From NCBI RefSeq assembly GCF_030127105.1, contig NZ_CP126161.1, positions 1,922,001 through 1,986,000 of the forward strand: a stretch of 64,000 nucleotides of DNA. The letters are read 5' to 3'. Every line of letters begins with the position of its first letter. The first letter of the stretch is position 1. Below the pieces are notes generated by a model, which ran no database searches, was not told where the DNA came from, and saw only the letters and a list, made by a program, of their open reading frames with translations. The DNA comes from Haloarcula pelagica (GTDB lineage Archaea > Halobacteriota > Halobacteria > Halobacteriales > Haloarculaceae). Shown one piece after another: positions 35,386 to 44,039 of the stretch. Position numbers and translations under genes: made by a program.

Positions 35386-36225
35386 ATGGAGGACAGTGAG
35401 TCAGATGAAATCGAGATTAATGATACTGATGCTACTATTGATTCATTAGAGCGAATTATTGGAGAAGCAAGCGACACAGTTGATTACCAAGCCAGTACAT
35501 TAGGAAATATTGACGATAACGCTGTCAGAATTTATCGTGCGAATATTCTTTTGATCAGTGTTGTTGTCGGGGCCATCTCAATCGCAGTTCGTAACGATGG
35601 TGTAGAAATTGGATACCTGATAAACATTAATTCCGCATTCGGAGCTTTGTCTCTGGTTACGTCAATTGCTTTCGCTGGCGTTACCTACACGTCCTCAGAC
35701 ATTGACATCGGAGTGAGGAAGGAAGATATCAAAGATACTCTGAGCGAAGATTATGTCATTGATGAACTCTATCGTGAACTTGCTCTTGGTTACGCAAAAT
35801 GGATTTCTGACAACGAGAAGGTCCTAGAACGGAATGGTGACCTGATGGCTTATACAGTAATATCCGCGGTTAATGGTATTGCTTTCTTGACTATCGGGGT
35901 GATTACTACAGGTGCGATTCAAACTCAGGTCCACGATTTTTTGTGGTTGCCACTTGTCATCATTGATCTCCTTCTTTTAATAATCGCTATCAAGATTGCA
36001 TTGGTCCCTGATCGATCCTTCCAATGGTACTTCGGAATAAGTTTTGGAGTGTTTATATTGTCGACAATAATTCAAGTACTTCCGCCAATATATAAAATTA
36101 GAAATTATATACTCGATATCTGGCTTCAAATCAACGCAGGATTCCGATTTGACCTCTCAGTATTCATCATAACCTCATTAATAATGACTGGTGTGAGCTA
36201 TCATATTTTCAATCTGGATTACTGA
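35386..36225 (+). CDS. Multi-TM membrane protein, possible membrane effector
   Basis: 279 residues, strongly A/T-rich codons. An acidic cytosolic N-terminus (about 1-55) is followed by two helices (ANILLISVVVGAISIAVRND; FGALSLVTSIAFAGVTYTSS), a cytosolic stretch of about 50 residues with KWISDNEKVL, then four more hydrophobic segments to the C-terminus. The first pair with TYTSSDIDIGV resembles a group of haloarchaeal membrane proteins of unknown function, comparable in layout to SLATT-type effectors. It follows the TrmB-like and YwgA-like genes. Confidence 0.65.
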   Translation: MEDSESDEIEINDTDATIDSLERIIGEASDTVDYQASTLGNIDDNAVRIYRANILLISVVVGAISIAVRNDGVEIGYLININSAFGALSLVTSIAFAGVTYTSSDIDIGVRKEDIKDTLSEDYVIDELYRELALGYAKWISDNEKVLERNGDLMAYTVISAVNGIAFLTIGVITTGAIQTQVHDFLWLPLVIIDLLLLIIAIKIALVPDRSFQWYFGISFGVFILSTIIQVLPPIYKIRNYILDIWLQINAGFRFDLSVFIITSLIMTGVSYHIFNLDY

Positions 36226-36275
36226 AATCAGCGGTGCCAAGATATTTTACCCGGGAGCCTCAAGATAGGGATAAG

Positions 36276-36380
36276 ATGGACGAAAACAACCCAGGCTTCG
36301 AGGGCCAGAGTGTATCGAAAGGACCCCGAAAACGGTTCAAGCATACACTGTTACAGCGGCTCAAAGGCACCCGGGAATAA
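36276..36380 (+). CDS. Possible 34-residue basic small protein
   Basis: A frame in an otherwise gene-free 450-base interval encodes MDENNPGFEGQSVSKG then PRKRFKHTLLQRLKGTRE and stop. Basic and Gly/Arg-rich, with an orderly acidic-to-basic layout. There is a purine-rich stretch AAGATAGGGATAAG before the ATG. No family recognised; it may be a peptide or chance frame. Confidence 0.35.
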   Translation: MDENNPGFEGQSVSKGPRKRFKHTLLQRLKGTRE

Positions 36381-36676
36381 TTTCTACCCTCTGTTTTAGG
36401 CCTGTAGCCGTTAATCGGCGTTCTCCGACGAGAACGTAGTTTGTGTCATTCTCTTGCGTGTAGTACAAAATAGCCCCTGCTACCGCAGAACCGGGTTCCG
36501 CTACTTACAGATTCTCGAATGGATGCGGTAGTTACACCAGTCGTGGAGGACCGGTCAAACTTTCTCAGCGTAGTCATCAGGCCAGCGCAACTATTGGCAT
36601 TGTTAGGGCAAGTCCGGATGTGATAATCCGAATCCGTACTCAGTAGCCACCGATCAATCCTATTAGAAGATGGCTG

Positions 36677-39271
36677 TCATAGTACTCCAGATTCGTCACT
36701 GGTCTGAAGATGCTCAGATACCCACTCAATCCATTCTGTGGATTCATTTGCACTGTCCACTATTTCGGCTAATCGTCGGACAGTGTCTACTTCGAAATCC
36801 GTGTTATTAGTTAGTATCAATAACGCCTTTTTCGAGGTAGCAATGTCGAAATCGTATGTTCGCCCTTCACGCTGAATATACTCTCCTTCTTCCACAATTC
36901 CGAGGCTCTGAAGCTCTTTGATGTAATTTCTAATTGTTCGTTCTTCCACATCAAGACCATCTTTCTGCGAAGTTGCGAATTCATGGAACCCCGAAACTGT
37001 GTGCTGGAGCGTGTTCTCATCCCACTCGTTGAACCAGCGGTTTTTTTCAGCTGCGCGTCCTTCTTCAGCCTGTTGAACACAGAGTTCTAACAATCGTACC
37101 GCACCCTCTGTTATATCCAGCTGGTGATAAACTGGCTCTGTGAGTTCGGGTAGTGTGACGAGATTGTCGACAGGGAGTTCGGTCGGGACATTAGTCAATA
37201 GGTAGATCTGCTTCTCTTCATCGGCTATAGTCGGTCGAATACGGTGGGCAAGTTGAACAATCTCGTTTTCTCTTCTGTTTCTGAATAACTTACCGACTAA
37301 GCCCTTGTAAGATTTCGTTGGGACAGCTCGGCCCATTCCTGAGCTATCCCGATAATAATATTTCCGATAAACAGGCTCTGAAACCTCTGTATCTCGGCGT
37401 GTGGAGTGTTCTTCGCCACCCAGTCGGACAGCATTCTGGTCCATCGCCAGTAGCTTTGCATCTTCAACAAAGTCCTTTGTCCGGGTGTGGGGAGCACCGA
37501 TAATAATCACAGCATCATGTTTTGGGAAATCAAGTCCCCGCCCGGAATGGAAGCTTATCCATTCAGCATTTATTGGGACCTCGAAATATTCTTTTGCCTT
37601 TTGATGACCGACGACAATTACACGATTATGCTGCGCTGATAGCGCGTCAATACCCCGCTGAAGCCTATCTTGAAGACTTTTACCACGTTCATCGTTCGCG
37701 ATTGTTCCACGATGGTACTGTCCATCAACGATTTGCGTTATCGTCGCATTGAGTTCCACTGGCTCCTCACCTGTCACAGTGATGTCGTCAGGGTTGATCT
37801 GGAACAGTAGAGCATATGCTTCTGGCACAGGTGTTGCATCAAGAATTACAGTCTGAGAAGGGTTCGGTAGGTCGTCGACCAGTGGGAGTTGACGATATAT
37901 GAATTTGTGAATTGGGTCTAATTTGTCTGGATCATCTTTTTGAATCCATATATTCGCTCTCGGGAGTTCGATATCTCCCTCAGTTAGCAAATCATTTTTT
38001 TCCGACCATCCACACTCCCCACAGCTATGATAGCTGGTATTGACGTATCTCTGGGTCTGATAAGACTCTTTTGTGAAAATATTCTCTATCTGTCCTTTAT
38101 TGTATTTTGATCCTTCACCACACCGCGGACATTGTTCAACGCCCGGTGATGCTCCAATAGCACGGCGAACCGAGTCTTCGGGTAATCCAGCTACAGCCGC
38201 GGCCATGAATATCGAGTCAAGATAGAACGGAGTCTCGTCATCAGCATCATAGTATGTCTGTAGCTCTCCGCTCTTATCGACTGTTTTCAATAGCAAGTGC
38301 TCCCGGTAGGCATGTTGAATCCAAGCAAGGAGCTCCGCTAACTCATCAGTGTCATCGCTCAAACGATCGCCTATTTCTTTTTGTGGTGTGAAATTAGGCG
38401 GCGATAGCGTCTTCATCTCAGATGGTTCATCCTCTTGCAGTGTGTCCTGTAGTTGCTGAATGAAATCAACCAACTCAGCGACCGAATTGGAAATAGAACT
38501 GTTTCCAGTTTCAGCCAAATACTCAAGCCCGCCGATAATCTCGCGAAGATTCCTTTCAGAAAGAGTCTGCTCTTTTTCTAAAAATCCGGGGAGATCATCA
38601 ATAATGTTCAGGCCGTGACTGTTAACGCGCTCGTCAGTGGCATATTCAGTGACTGTGACCACACGCTCTACATTGTCTAATCGGTCCCACTGTCGTTGCC
38701 AAGGACATTTATCACCATGCCAGTCTTTCTCTTTGAGATTGAGTGCCCTATGCGCCTGTCCTGTCCCACGCTCTTTTCGGACGGCTTCAAAACGACGTCG
38801 GATCGAATCATCAGGAGCCTGTTCATAGATTGGACACATCTTGGGACACACACTATCACCGTGGTTGTCACACTGCTTCTCCTCAATCTCTGCATCTAAG
38901 CAGCCATCATGTTTCGGCTGATTCGGCCCTTTCAAATGGAGGCCAATATCTGGCTTCAACTCATCTAATTCGAATTCCCTGCAATTCTGATGTTTCGGGA
39001 GATAAATGACGAATGGTTCGTTCTGATTTGCTACACCACGTGTGAAACTGGTTGTCTTACCGATACCTGGGTCATCTCCTAAGATACTGAGTCCATCATT
39101 ATTTTGAACCTGAGCATACCGATTGTTTTCGATTTCACCCCGTCGTTGCTCGATATCGATACTTTTCTCTCCCCGATTAGGTGGAGTACATTTGTGTATG
39201 TCAACCGCTGCAAGATCGGTAGTCGGATCTCTGATTTCGGGTTTGATTTGATCGTCGTCTGAACCAGTCAT
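36677..39271 (-). CDS. Large helicase-like ATPase with cysteine clusters
   Basis: 864 residues. Walker A GDDPGIGKTTSFTRG lies at about 65-79. A cluster of cysteines follows (NCREF about 97, GCLDAEIEEKQC, VCPKMCP to about 150), in the place where XPD/DinG-type helicases hold an Fe-S cluster. A zinc-ribbon-like set (CPRCGEG and CGECGW) occurs about 385-430. Later segments TVILDATPVPEAYALLF and ISFHSGRGLDFPKHDAVIII resemble helicase motifs III-V, QLAHRIRPTI resembles motif VI. The C-terminus is winged-helix-like. It could be the element's replication helicase or a defence helicase. Orthology uncertain. Confidence 0.65.
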   Translation of the reverse strand: MTGSDDDQIKPEIRDPTTDLAAVDIHKCTPPNRGEKSIDIEQRRGEIENNRYAQVQNNDGLSILGDDPGIGKTTSFTRGVANQNEPFVIYLPKHQNCREFELDELKPDIGLHLKGPNQPKHDGCLDAEIEEKQCDNHGDSVCPKMCPIYEQAPDDSIRRRFEAVRKERGTGQAHRALNLKEKDWHGDKCPWQRQWDRLDNVERVVTVTEYATDERVNSHGLNIIDDLPGFLEKEQTLSERNLREIIGGLEYLAETGNSSISNSVAELVDFIQQLQDTLQEDEPSEMKTLSPPNFTPQKEIGDRLSDDTDELAELLAWIQHAYREHLLLKTVDKSGELQTYYDADDETPFYLDSIFMAAAVAGLPEDSVRRAIGASPGVEQCPRCGEGSKYNKGQIENIFTKESYQTQRYVNTSYHSCGECGWSEKNDLLTEGDIELPRANIWIQKDDPDKLDPIHKFIYRQLPLVDDLPNPSQTVILDATPVPEAYALLFQINPDDITVTGEEPVELNATITQIVDGQYHRGTIANDERGKSLQDRLQRGIDALSAQHNRVIVVGHQKAKEYFEVPINAEWISFHSGRGLDFPKHDAVIIIGAPHTRTKDFVEDAKLLAMDQNAVRLGGEEHSTRRDTEVSEPVYRKYYYRDSSGMGRAVPTKSYKGLVGKLFRNRRENEIVQLAHRIRPTIADEEKQIYLLTNVPTELPVDNLVTLPELTEPVYHQLDITEGAVRLLELCVQQAEEGRAAEKNRWFNEWDENTLQHTVSGFHEFATSQKDGLDVEERTIRNYIKELQSLGIVEEGEYIQREGRTYDFDIATSKKALLILTNNTDFEVDTVRRLAEIVDSANESTEWIEWVSEHLQTSDESGVL

Positions 39272-39388
39272 TATATAATAAATTGGACGGGAGCTGGAAA
39301 TTATACGGAACTCTCAGGGAAAAAGCCAATAACGTCGGGATACAAGATCTACACGGAGCGTGGAGCTGGTATCCCCAGCCTCCCAATC

Positions 39389-39418
39389 AAGCCGAGCAGG
39401 TGCCCTTTTGCTCGGCTT
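39389..39418 (-). terminator. Hairpin terminator after the small RHH gene
   Basis: A perfect 10-bp stem (AAGCCGAGCA / TGCTCGGCTT) with a 10-base loop, ending in a short T run on the plus strand. It lies 20 bases past the stop of the minus-strand gene ending at 39439 and ahead of the helicase promoter. Confidence 0.6.
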
Positions 39419-39438
39419 TTCCAGCTAACCGAGAGTCG

Positions 39439-39564
39439 TTACTCTCCCACCTCGTTGATTAACCAGGACACCGCAGCGTCATAGTGTGGAAGCTCCTGCT
39501 CTTCTTTGACTATCTGAAGATTGTCTCTTGTTGCCTTATCTAGGCTAACGGTCGTCATGTCCAT
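39439..39564 (-). CDS. Small ribbon-helix-helix-type DNA-binding protein
   Basis: 41 residues: MDMTTVSLDKATRDNLQIVK then EEQELPHYDAAVSWLINEVGE. The TTVSLDKATRDNL start matches the beta-strand and first helix of small haloarchaeal RHH (CopG/VapB-like) proteins. A TATTAAT TATA element at 39591-39598 lies 27-34 bases upstream, fitting a leaderless start at ATG 39564 (39558 is the alternative). A terminator hairpin follows. It may regulate the helicase gene or be a lone antitoxin. Confidence 0.7.
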   Translation of the reverse strand: MDMTTVSLDKATRDNLQIVKEEQELPHYDAAVSWLINEVGE

Positions 39565-40119
39565 CTCTATTTGCAGAAAGGTATCCCACTATTAATACCA
39601 GTTTTCCCTGTTCCTCATCGGGATGCAGAGTTGTCTGTGATCGGTCAAGGTCCGGATCTGTATGTTGAAAACTACGATTTCTCAAGGGAATATCTGCGAA
39701 AACCGGTTGATATCGTCATGGCGGACATGTCACAATTACGAGTCAGACGAGTGCAGCTTATCAGGATACCTGACGTACTGGTTACGTGTTCAGGCTCTTT
39801 GATTGCGGTCGCTGGCCTTCACCCCGGGGACTTTTGATTCAGAATTCGTCCAGTGACTTCACATTAGTCCTATCGTGTTATCGTTGACGGGTGGGATGTG
39901 GGGTCCTGACAAAGTCCGTGAGATGGTCAAAAAATTGCGGACCGATACGCCAAGCTAATTCACTTTAGCCACTCAACAGTCGCCGGTTTCGGTCAGCGAT
40001 AACTGTGCCGGCATACCTCTCACCTGAACGACCAAGCCACCAGGAATGTGTGAGGCGCAAGAAAACAAATTCCAGTCGGAGAGACAAAAAGAGAGCAGAC
40101 ATGCCACCACCAACTTGGC
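39565..40119. other. Region with no clear gene; possible PadR remnant
   Basis: About 555 bases. A plus-strand frame at 39571-39837 has no good start and no recognisable sequence. Around 39965-40030, the minus strand resembles the 3' part of the neighbouring PadR gene (readable as RGMPAQLSLTETGD then stop), suggesting a decayed duplicate. Confidence 0.4.
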
Positions 40120-40371
40120 TCACGCAGTGTCTGCTTTTTCTAATGCTTCAACAAGCAATTCACCAGCCTCGGTCAGCCGATACGTTGTGACTCCTCTACC
40201 TTCTTTTTCTTCTTCGTCAACCACGACCATCCCCGCCTCCTCTAAATCCTGTAGATGGGTATATACGCCACCAGAGGAAATCTCAACGGCATCGGCGATA
40301 GCATATCCGTGCTTTGGCTCTTCCTTGAGCTCACGCAGGATCGACTCTTTCGTCGCACCCAGTAGAGACAT
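40120..40371 (-). CDS. PadR-family winged-helix regulator
   Basis: 83 residues, a minimal PadR domain: ILRELKEEPKHGYAIADAVE, SSGGVYTHLQDLEEAGMVVV and GRGVTTYRLTEAGELLVEAL. PadR proteins are dimeric repressors. The upstream region has a TATATAAAAG TATA element (near 40405-40414) and two ACCGGT sites shared with the divergent nuclease-like gene, so it is probably autoregulated and controls that gene. Confidence 0.88.
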   Translation of the reverse strand: MSLLGATKESILRELKEEPKHGYAIADAVEISSGGVYTHLQDLEEAGMVVVDEEEKEGRGVTTYRLTEAGELLVEALEKADTA

Positions 40372-40422
40372 TCACTCAGGAAATCAGACCGATAATGCGA
40401 GTAGTATATAAAAGAAATTCTA

Positions 40423-40445
40423 ACCGGTCAGAAAATCATACCGGT
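40423..40445. promoter_or_regulatory. Two ACCGGT palindromes, candidate PadR operator
   Basis: ACCGGT at 40423-40428 and 40440-40445, 17 bases apart (nearly two helical turns), between the PadR start (40371) and the divergent gene start (40483). A TATA-like ATTATA lies just after, at 40451-40456, about 30 bases before ATG 40483. Confidence 0.5.
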
Positions 40446-40482
40446 CCGAAATTATAGGGTGATCCGATTTGACAGACCTCTT

Positions 40483-41580
40483 ATGCGGGTACACGAGATG
40501 AGCGAGACGGAATCAGTGCCTGATGCTGCTGAGTACGAACAAACTTCGATACACCCCGAAGAGACACTGGAAGACTGGTTGCACCAGAATCCGGAGCTAC
40601 TCTTGAATGAGCAAATCCTCGTAATCAGCCGTCAGGCCCGACTGGAAACTGGCGTCGCTGATCTCATCGGGCTCGACTGTTGGGGCAACGTAGTAATCTT
40701 CGAGGTGAAAATTGGCCGTTCGGGTTCAGGTAGTGCATCAGAGGAGACCATTCTGAGTCAACCTCAGAATTACGCACAGTCCCTGAGCCACTTCGGATAT
40801 GACGACCTCAACGAGCTATACCAAGAATACGTGGAACGCGTGAATAGCGGAGAGTGGGATGTCGATGGCTCGAACGTTGTTGGTGGCACTCTCCAGTCAG
40901 ACTTTGAAGCCGTGTTTGGGGAAACGCTGGATGAGGATCAGTTCGGTTCTACTGAGCGGATGGTCGTCATCGCGGAGGAAATCACCCGGCGAACAGAAAT
41001 GAACGTACGGTATCTGCTGGATGAAGGCCTTGATTTCCAGTGCGTCGAGCTTCAGGCGTTCCACTCTGCTGAGGGTCACAACCGGATTGTCGCAAGCTCG
41101 ACTATAGTCGATTATCCGCCAGGGCGAGTCCGTCCCAAAGACCGGCCAAGTCCGACGTACCCTGTCCTGACCAACGATATTCTTGAACGGGCATTTCCCC
41201 GTTTCCAATCCGTGACGAACGCGGCCTCAGTCAGTGACCTGTTTCCGGATGGCATCGACGATCGGGAACCAGAACTTGTGTCTCAGAACGAGAATCACCC
41301 GACATCAATCACATATCGCCTCGCGCCCAAGCCCGATGACGGAACTGTGGTAATCGCAATCGACGTACAGGGTGAGACGGGTATCTCAGAGCTTCAGGGG
41401 ATGCAGACTGAGTTCGAAGCACACGGACTCGAGATTACCGGTAATCAAACCTACCGTGTCGTCACCCGCAAATGGAATATAGATGATGCTGAGAGCCTTG
41501 ACGATGCACTTCTGGATGATATAGCTGATGCGTATGCGGCAATGGTTCGGATGGGACACGAGGCGTTTACCGCCGCCTGA
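40483..41580 (+). CDS. NucS-like PD-(D/E)XK protein under PadR control
   Basis: 365 residues. TSIHPEETLEDWLHQNPELL then LNEQILVISRQARLETGVADLIG precede the active-site candidates: GLDCWGNVVIFEVKIGRSG (Asp then E-V-K). YAQSLSHFGYDDLNELYQEY follows. This is the same nuclease fold as the gene at 31534 but with a different C-terminal half. Start ATG 40483 suits a leaderless transcript from the ATTATA box; 40498 is an alternative. Likely a defence or DNA-repair-type nuclease; substrate unknown. Confidence 0.68.
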   Translation: MRVHEMSETESVPDAAEYEQTSIHPEETLEDWLHQNPELLLNEQILVISRQARLETGVADLIGLDCWGNVVIFEVKIGRSGSGSASEETILSQPQNYAQSLSHFGYDDLNELYQEYVERVNSGEWDVDGSNVVGGTLQSDFEAVFGETLDEDQFGSTERMVVIAEEITRRTEMNVRYLLDEGLDFQCVELQAFHSAEGHNRIVASSTIVDYPPGRVRPKDRPSPTYPVLTNDILERAFPRFQSVTNAASVSDLFPDGIDDREPELVSQNENHPTSITYRLAPKPDDGTVVIAIDVQGETGISELQGMQTEFEAHGLEITGNQTYRVVTRKWNIDDAESLDDALLDDIADAYAAMVRMGHEAFTAA

Positions 41581-42049
41581 CTCTCTCTCAATCGGTGTGC
41601 CCATTAGAGGAGGTCAAACCGAGTCTCCACTCGAAATAACGGCCTTTAGGGGCCAACGATCAGGAGGGGGATGATGGATACCCGATTTGCCCCCTGGCTG
41701 AAATATCACTCTTATTCGAAGTGTGTGGTATCTACGTACCGGGTTGAAGAGCTGTGGCTCGCACAATCATCGTGAGGCATAATGACGCGTACTTCTCTCG
41801 GATAGCACGCCGCCGATAACGAGCACTCACGCGTCAGTGAGCACGACTGATGAGGCTTCGATGAAGAGACGACTCGGCTGATCCAGAACCAGAATCAGCC
41901 GCCAGTTGCCGTCTCGTAGAGGGGCCAGATAGCGACAGCTACCCGGCGTCGATAACCTCCCCAGGTCACGTCCTCTATGAGTCCTGTGAGTGGACCCATA
42001 TGAATATTGGAGTTATACAAGTATAATATTTCTGATATAATAATGGGAT
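41581..42049. other. Gene-free stretch
   Basis: About 470 bases with no convincing frame on either strand. The last 60 bases are very A/T-rich (ACAAGTATAATATTTCTGATA region). Nothing recognised. Confidence 0.5.
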
Positions 42050-42070
42050 ATCCGACAACGGTGGTCGGAT
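42050..42070 (-). terminator. Hairpin downstream of the LAGLIDADG gene
   Basis: ATCCGAC at 42050-42056 pairs with GTCGGAT at 42064-42070, with a 7-base loop, 19 bases past the stop of the minus-strand gene and followed by an A/T-rich tract in the direction of transcription. Confidence 0.5.
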
Positions 42071-42088
42071 ACCGCTGTACTTCGCTGG

Positions 42089-42580
42089 CTATTCTTGAGT
42101 GAGTGTTCTCCTGATCTCTTCCGGGGAGATATGACTCGCTGCTTGGATGTTGTTCATCCCCTCTCGAAGGTCAGCAAGTTCGATTACCTCGCTCTCACTG
42201 AGTGATCGGTCGGGCTGTAGAATTTCGAGCGCCTCACACCATTTTTGATACGACTGGTATTTCTGGCTCTGGACGAACGCTGTGTTCTCATGTCGTCTGA
42301 TGTGTCCGTCAATGAGCCGGCGAAGCTCGTGACAGTCCGACCGTGATGAGAGCGTCCAGGCGTATCCTTTCGGATGATCAGTGACGGTTCCGAGGCCGTA
42401 CAGTGCCTGCTGACTTTTGAGTAGCTCCCGACTGTATTCGCCCATCGATACCGACATCTTGGGACTGTACCAGACATTGTGATTGTATCGGTCGTCGCGT
42501 ACGAACGTGATGAAGAAAGAGCCCTCACCACTGATGAGTCCCAGGGTGTAGGCGAGCTCGTCTGAGGAAACATCAGTCAT
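42089..42580 (-). CDS. Free-standing LAGLIDADG homing endonuclease
   Basis: 163 residues. LAYTLGLISGEGSFFITFVR (about residues 9-28) is the single LAGLIDADG motif, with the acidic residue in G-E-G. VSMGEYSRELLKSQQALYG and GYAWTLSSRSDCHELRRLID fit the rest of the fold. One motif per chain implies a homodimer. It is not inside a visible intron or intein. Homing enzymes spread themselves by cutting alleles that lack them. Confidence 0.82.
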   Translation of the reverse strand: MTDVSSDELAYTLGLISGEGSFFITFVRDDRYNHNVWYSPKMSVSMGEYSRELLKSQQALYGLGTVTDHPKGYAWTLSSRSDCHELRRLIDGHIRRHENTAFVQSQKYQSYQKWCEALEILQPDRSLSESEVIELADLREGMNNIQAASHISPEEIRRTLTQE

Positions 42581-42929
42581 TGGTGTGGGTTACCTGATGT
42601 TCCTCGGATTGATTCGATGTGGGTACGCGACTACTCGGAGTGTTTTTGCGTGTCTCGTGATCGGTTCTTGATTTCGTAATTTTGGATGTTTTGAACATAG
42701 TAGTGATGTCTCTCGCCGTGTTTGGAACAGATGTGTCACCGAGAGAGGCACCGCTCAGTGAGATTCTCCCGGTATTGCTCTGTTAGCTATCTTGCCGACG
42801 GAGTTAACGGATTACCGCTGTATTGGGGTATGTCCCCAAATAAAAATAGGGCGCAGACAAGTATAAGTATTCTTGAATATTTTAGATTCTAATCCCATAA
42901 CACCTGTCTTTGAGACTATTTGAACGGCA
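42581..42929. other. Gene-free upstream region of the DEDD exonuclease
   Basis: About 350 bases without a convincing frame. The right end is A/T-rich and leads into the palindrome and TATA box of the exonuclease gene. Confidence 0.45.
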
Positions 42930-42977
42930 TACATATATGACAGTATATGTACCTGTCTTATTATAGATATATTTAAG
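42930..42977 (+). promoter_or_regulatory. Promoter with 8-bp palindrome ahead of the DEDD exonuclease gene
   Basis: TACATATA (42930-42937) and TATATGTA (42944-42951) form a perfect inverted repeat with a 6-base spacer. A TATA box ATATATTTAAG (42967-42977) is centred about 29 bases ahead of ATG 43001, so the mRNA is likely leaderless. ACCTGTCTT also flanks the palindrome on both sides as a direct repeat. Confidence 0.6.
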
Positions 42978-43000
42978 CATGCACGCTCTGGTCATGAGAT

Positions 43001-43648
43001 ATGTCCGCGACAGAGCTCCTGAAATATCAATTGCCAATTGAAAACATTGTAACCCGATACGCCAGTATCGACATCGAGACTGATGGAATCGACCCAAGCG
43101 AAAGCCAGACGGTAGCAATCGGGATTGGACTCTATGACGAACTCAACGAGGAGCAGTCAATTGATGTCCTCACATACGGCGGTGCACTGGGCTGTGAACG
43201 TACGTTAATCAGACGTGCCTTTGAGAGAATTAACGAGTTCGAACCTTCGGCACTGGTGACATTCAATGGGATGGATTTCGATCTTGATTATTTGCAGGGG
43301 CGCATCACTCGCCTCCCGTTCGACGGAGAACCCGAGCTATCATGTACTAACCATCATATTGATCTCTTTCGCCCTCGGAAACGCCGGGCATCTGAAGCTG
43401 GGGAGAAATGGCCGAGTCTTGAGGAGACATTGGAGGCCCATGGCATTGTTGTGGAACCAACTGAATGGCAAGGCGAGGAACTGACCAACACGATCTTCGG
43501 TGAGTCATTGGCACCAACCTATCTGCAAGCGGTCGAGAGTGGCTCACAAGATCGAGTGCAAGAGATGGACAGAGTGATTCACAAATATACTGCAACTGAT
43601 GTGGCGGCGAACATCTCGTTGTATGAAGCCGACGCTGGACGACGTTGA
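43001..43648 (+). CDS. DEDD-type 3'-5' exonuclease-like protein
   Basis: 215 residues with an RNase H-like exonuclease fold. Exo I: YASIDIETDGIDPSES (D-x-E). Exo II: ALVTFNGMDFDLDYLQGRIT (N-G-x-D-F-D). Exo III: HKYTATDVAANISLY (D near the end, with Y upstream, DEDDy-like). The family includes YprB and the proofreading domain of B-type polymerases. It stands alone behind its own palindrome-containing promoter. Confidence 0.82.
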   Translation: MSATELLKYQLPIENIVTRYASIDIETDGIDPSESQTVAIGIGLYDELNEEQSIDVLTYGGALGCERTLIRRAFERINEFEPSALVTFNGMDFDLDYLQGRITRLPFDGEPELSCTNHHIDLFRPRKRRASEAGEKWPSLEETLEAHGIVVEPTEWQGEELTNTIFGESLAPTYLQAVESGSQDRVQEMDRVIHKYTATDVAANISLYEADAGRR

Positions 43649-43714
43649 AGCGGAGATTGCCACCAGCAACATTCCGAAAGTCAATCCGTATATAGCTCGC
43701 TCTGCGGCCTCACA

Positions 43715-43876
43715 TTAGTCTTTAGCCATTATCAAGTACTTCGTTGTCCCCTTCACAGAAATTGACTCAACTACAGTATATCCCTCATTTTCCCCGATAC
43801 CAATCTTTGTTTCCAGTTTGTCCTGCTTCAGCTTGCCACCGGGTTGAGGGACCTTGATTAGTTTGTGGTCATCCAT
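43715..43876 (-). CDS. Small hypothetical protein, 53 residues
   Basis: MDDHKLIKVPQPGGKLKQDK then LETKIGIGENEGYTVVESIS and VKGTTKYLIMAKD. Two or three beta strands are predicted. The codon use and a clean start and stop suggest a real gene. No family recognised. It converges on the DEDD exonuclease gene. Confidence 0.5.
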   Translation of the reverse strand: MDDHKLIKVPQPGGKLKQDKLETKIGIGENEGYTVVESISVKGTTKYLIMAKD

Positions 43877-44039
43877 CAGTTATGCTCTATACTGGTCTGT
43901 GAAATTACAAATGCTTTGCCTGTTTAAATGTTCTATCTCTATATCCAATATATCAAGCTCTATAGACACACAACTGATTATTGGTAGTCAACAGAGCTTC
44001 TCAGTGTGGAGAGATCCAAAGAGATCCTTAGCTTATCAG

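Noticed and set aside
39571-39837. An 88-residue plus-strand frame divergent from the RHH gene
   Set aside because: Weak TTG start, overlaps the RHH promoter, no recognisable sequence.
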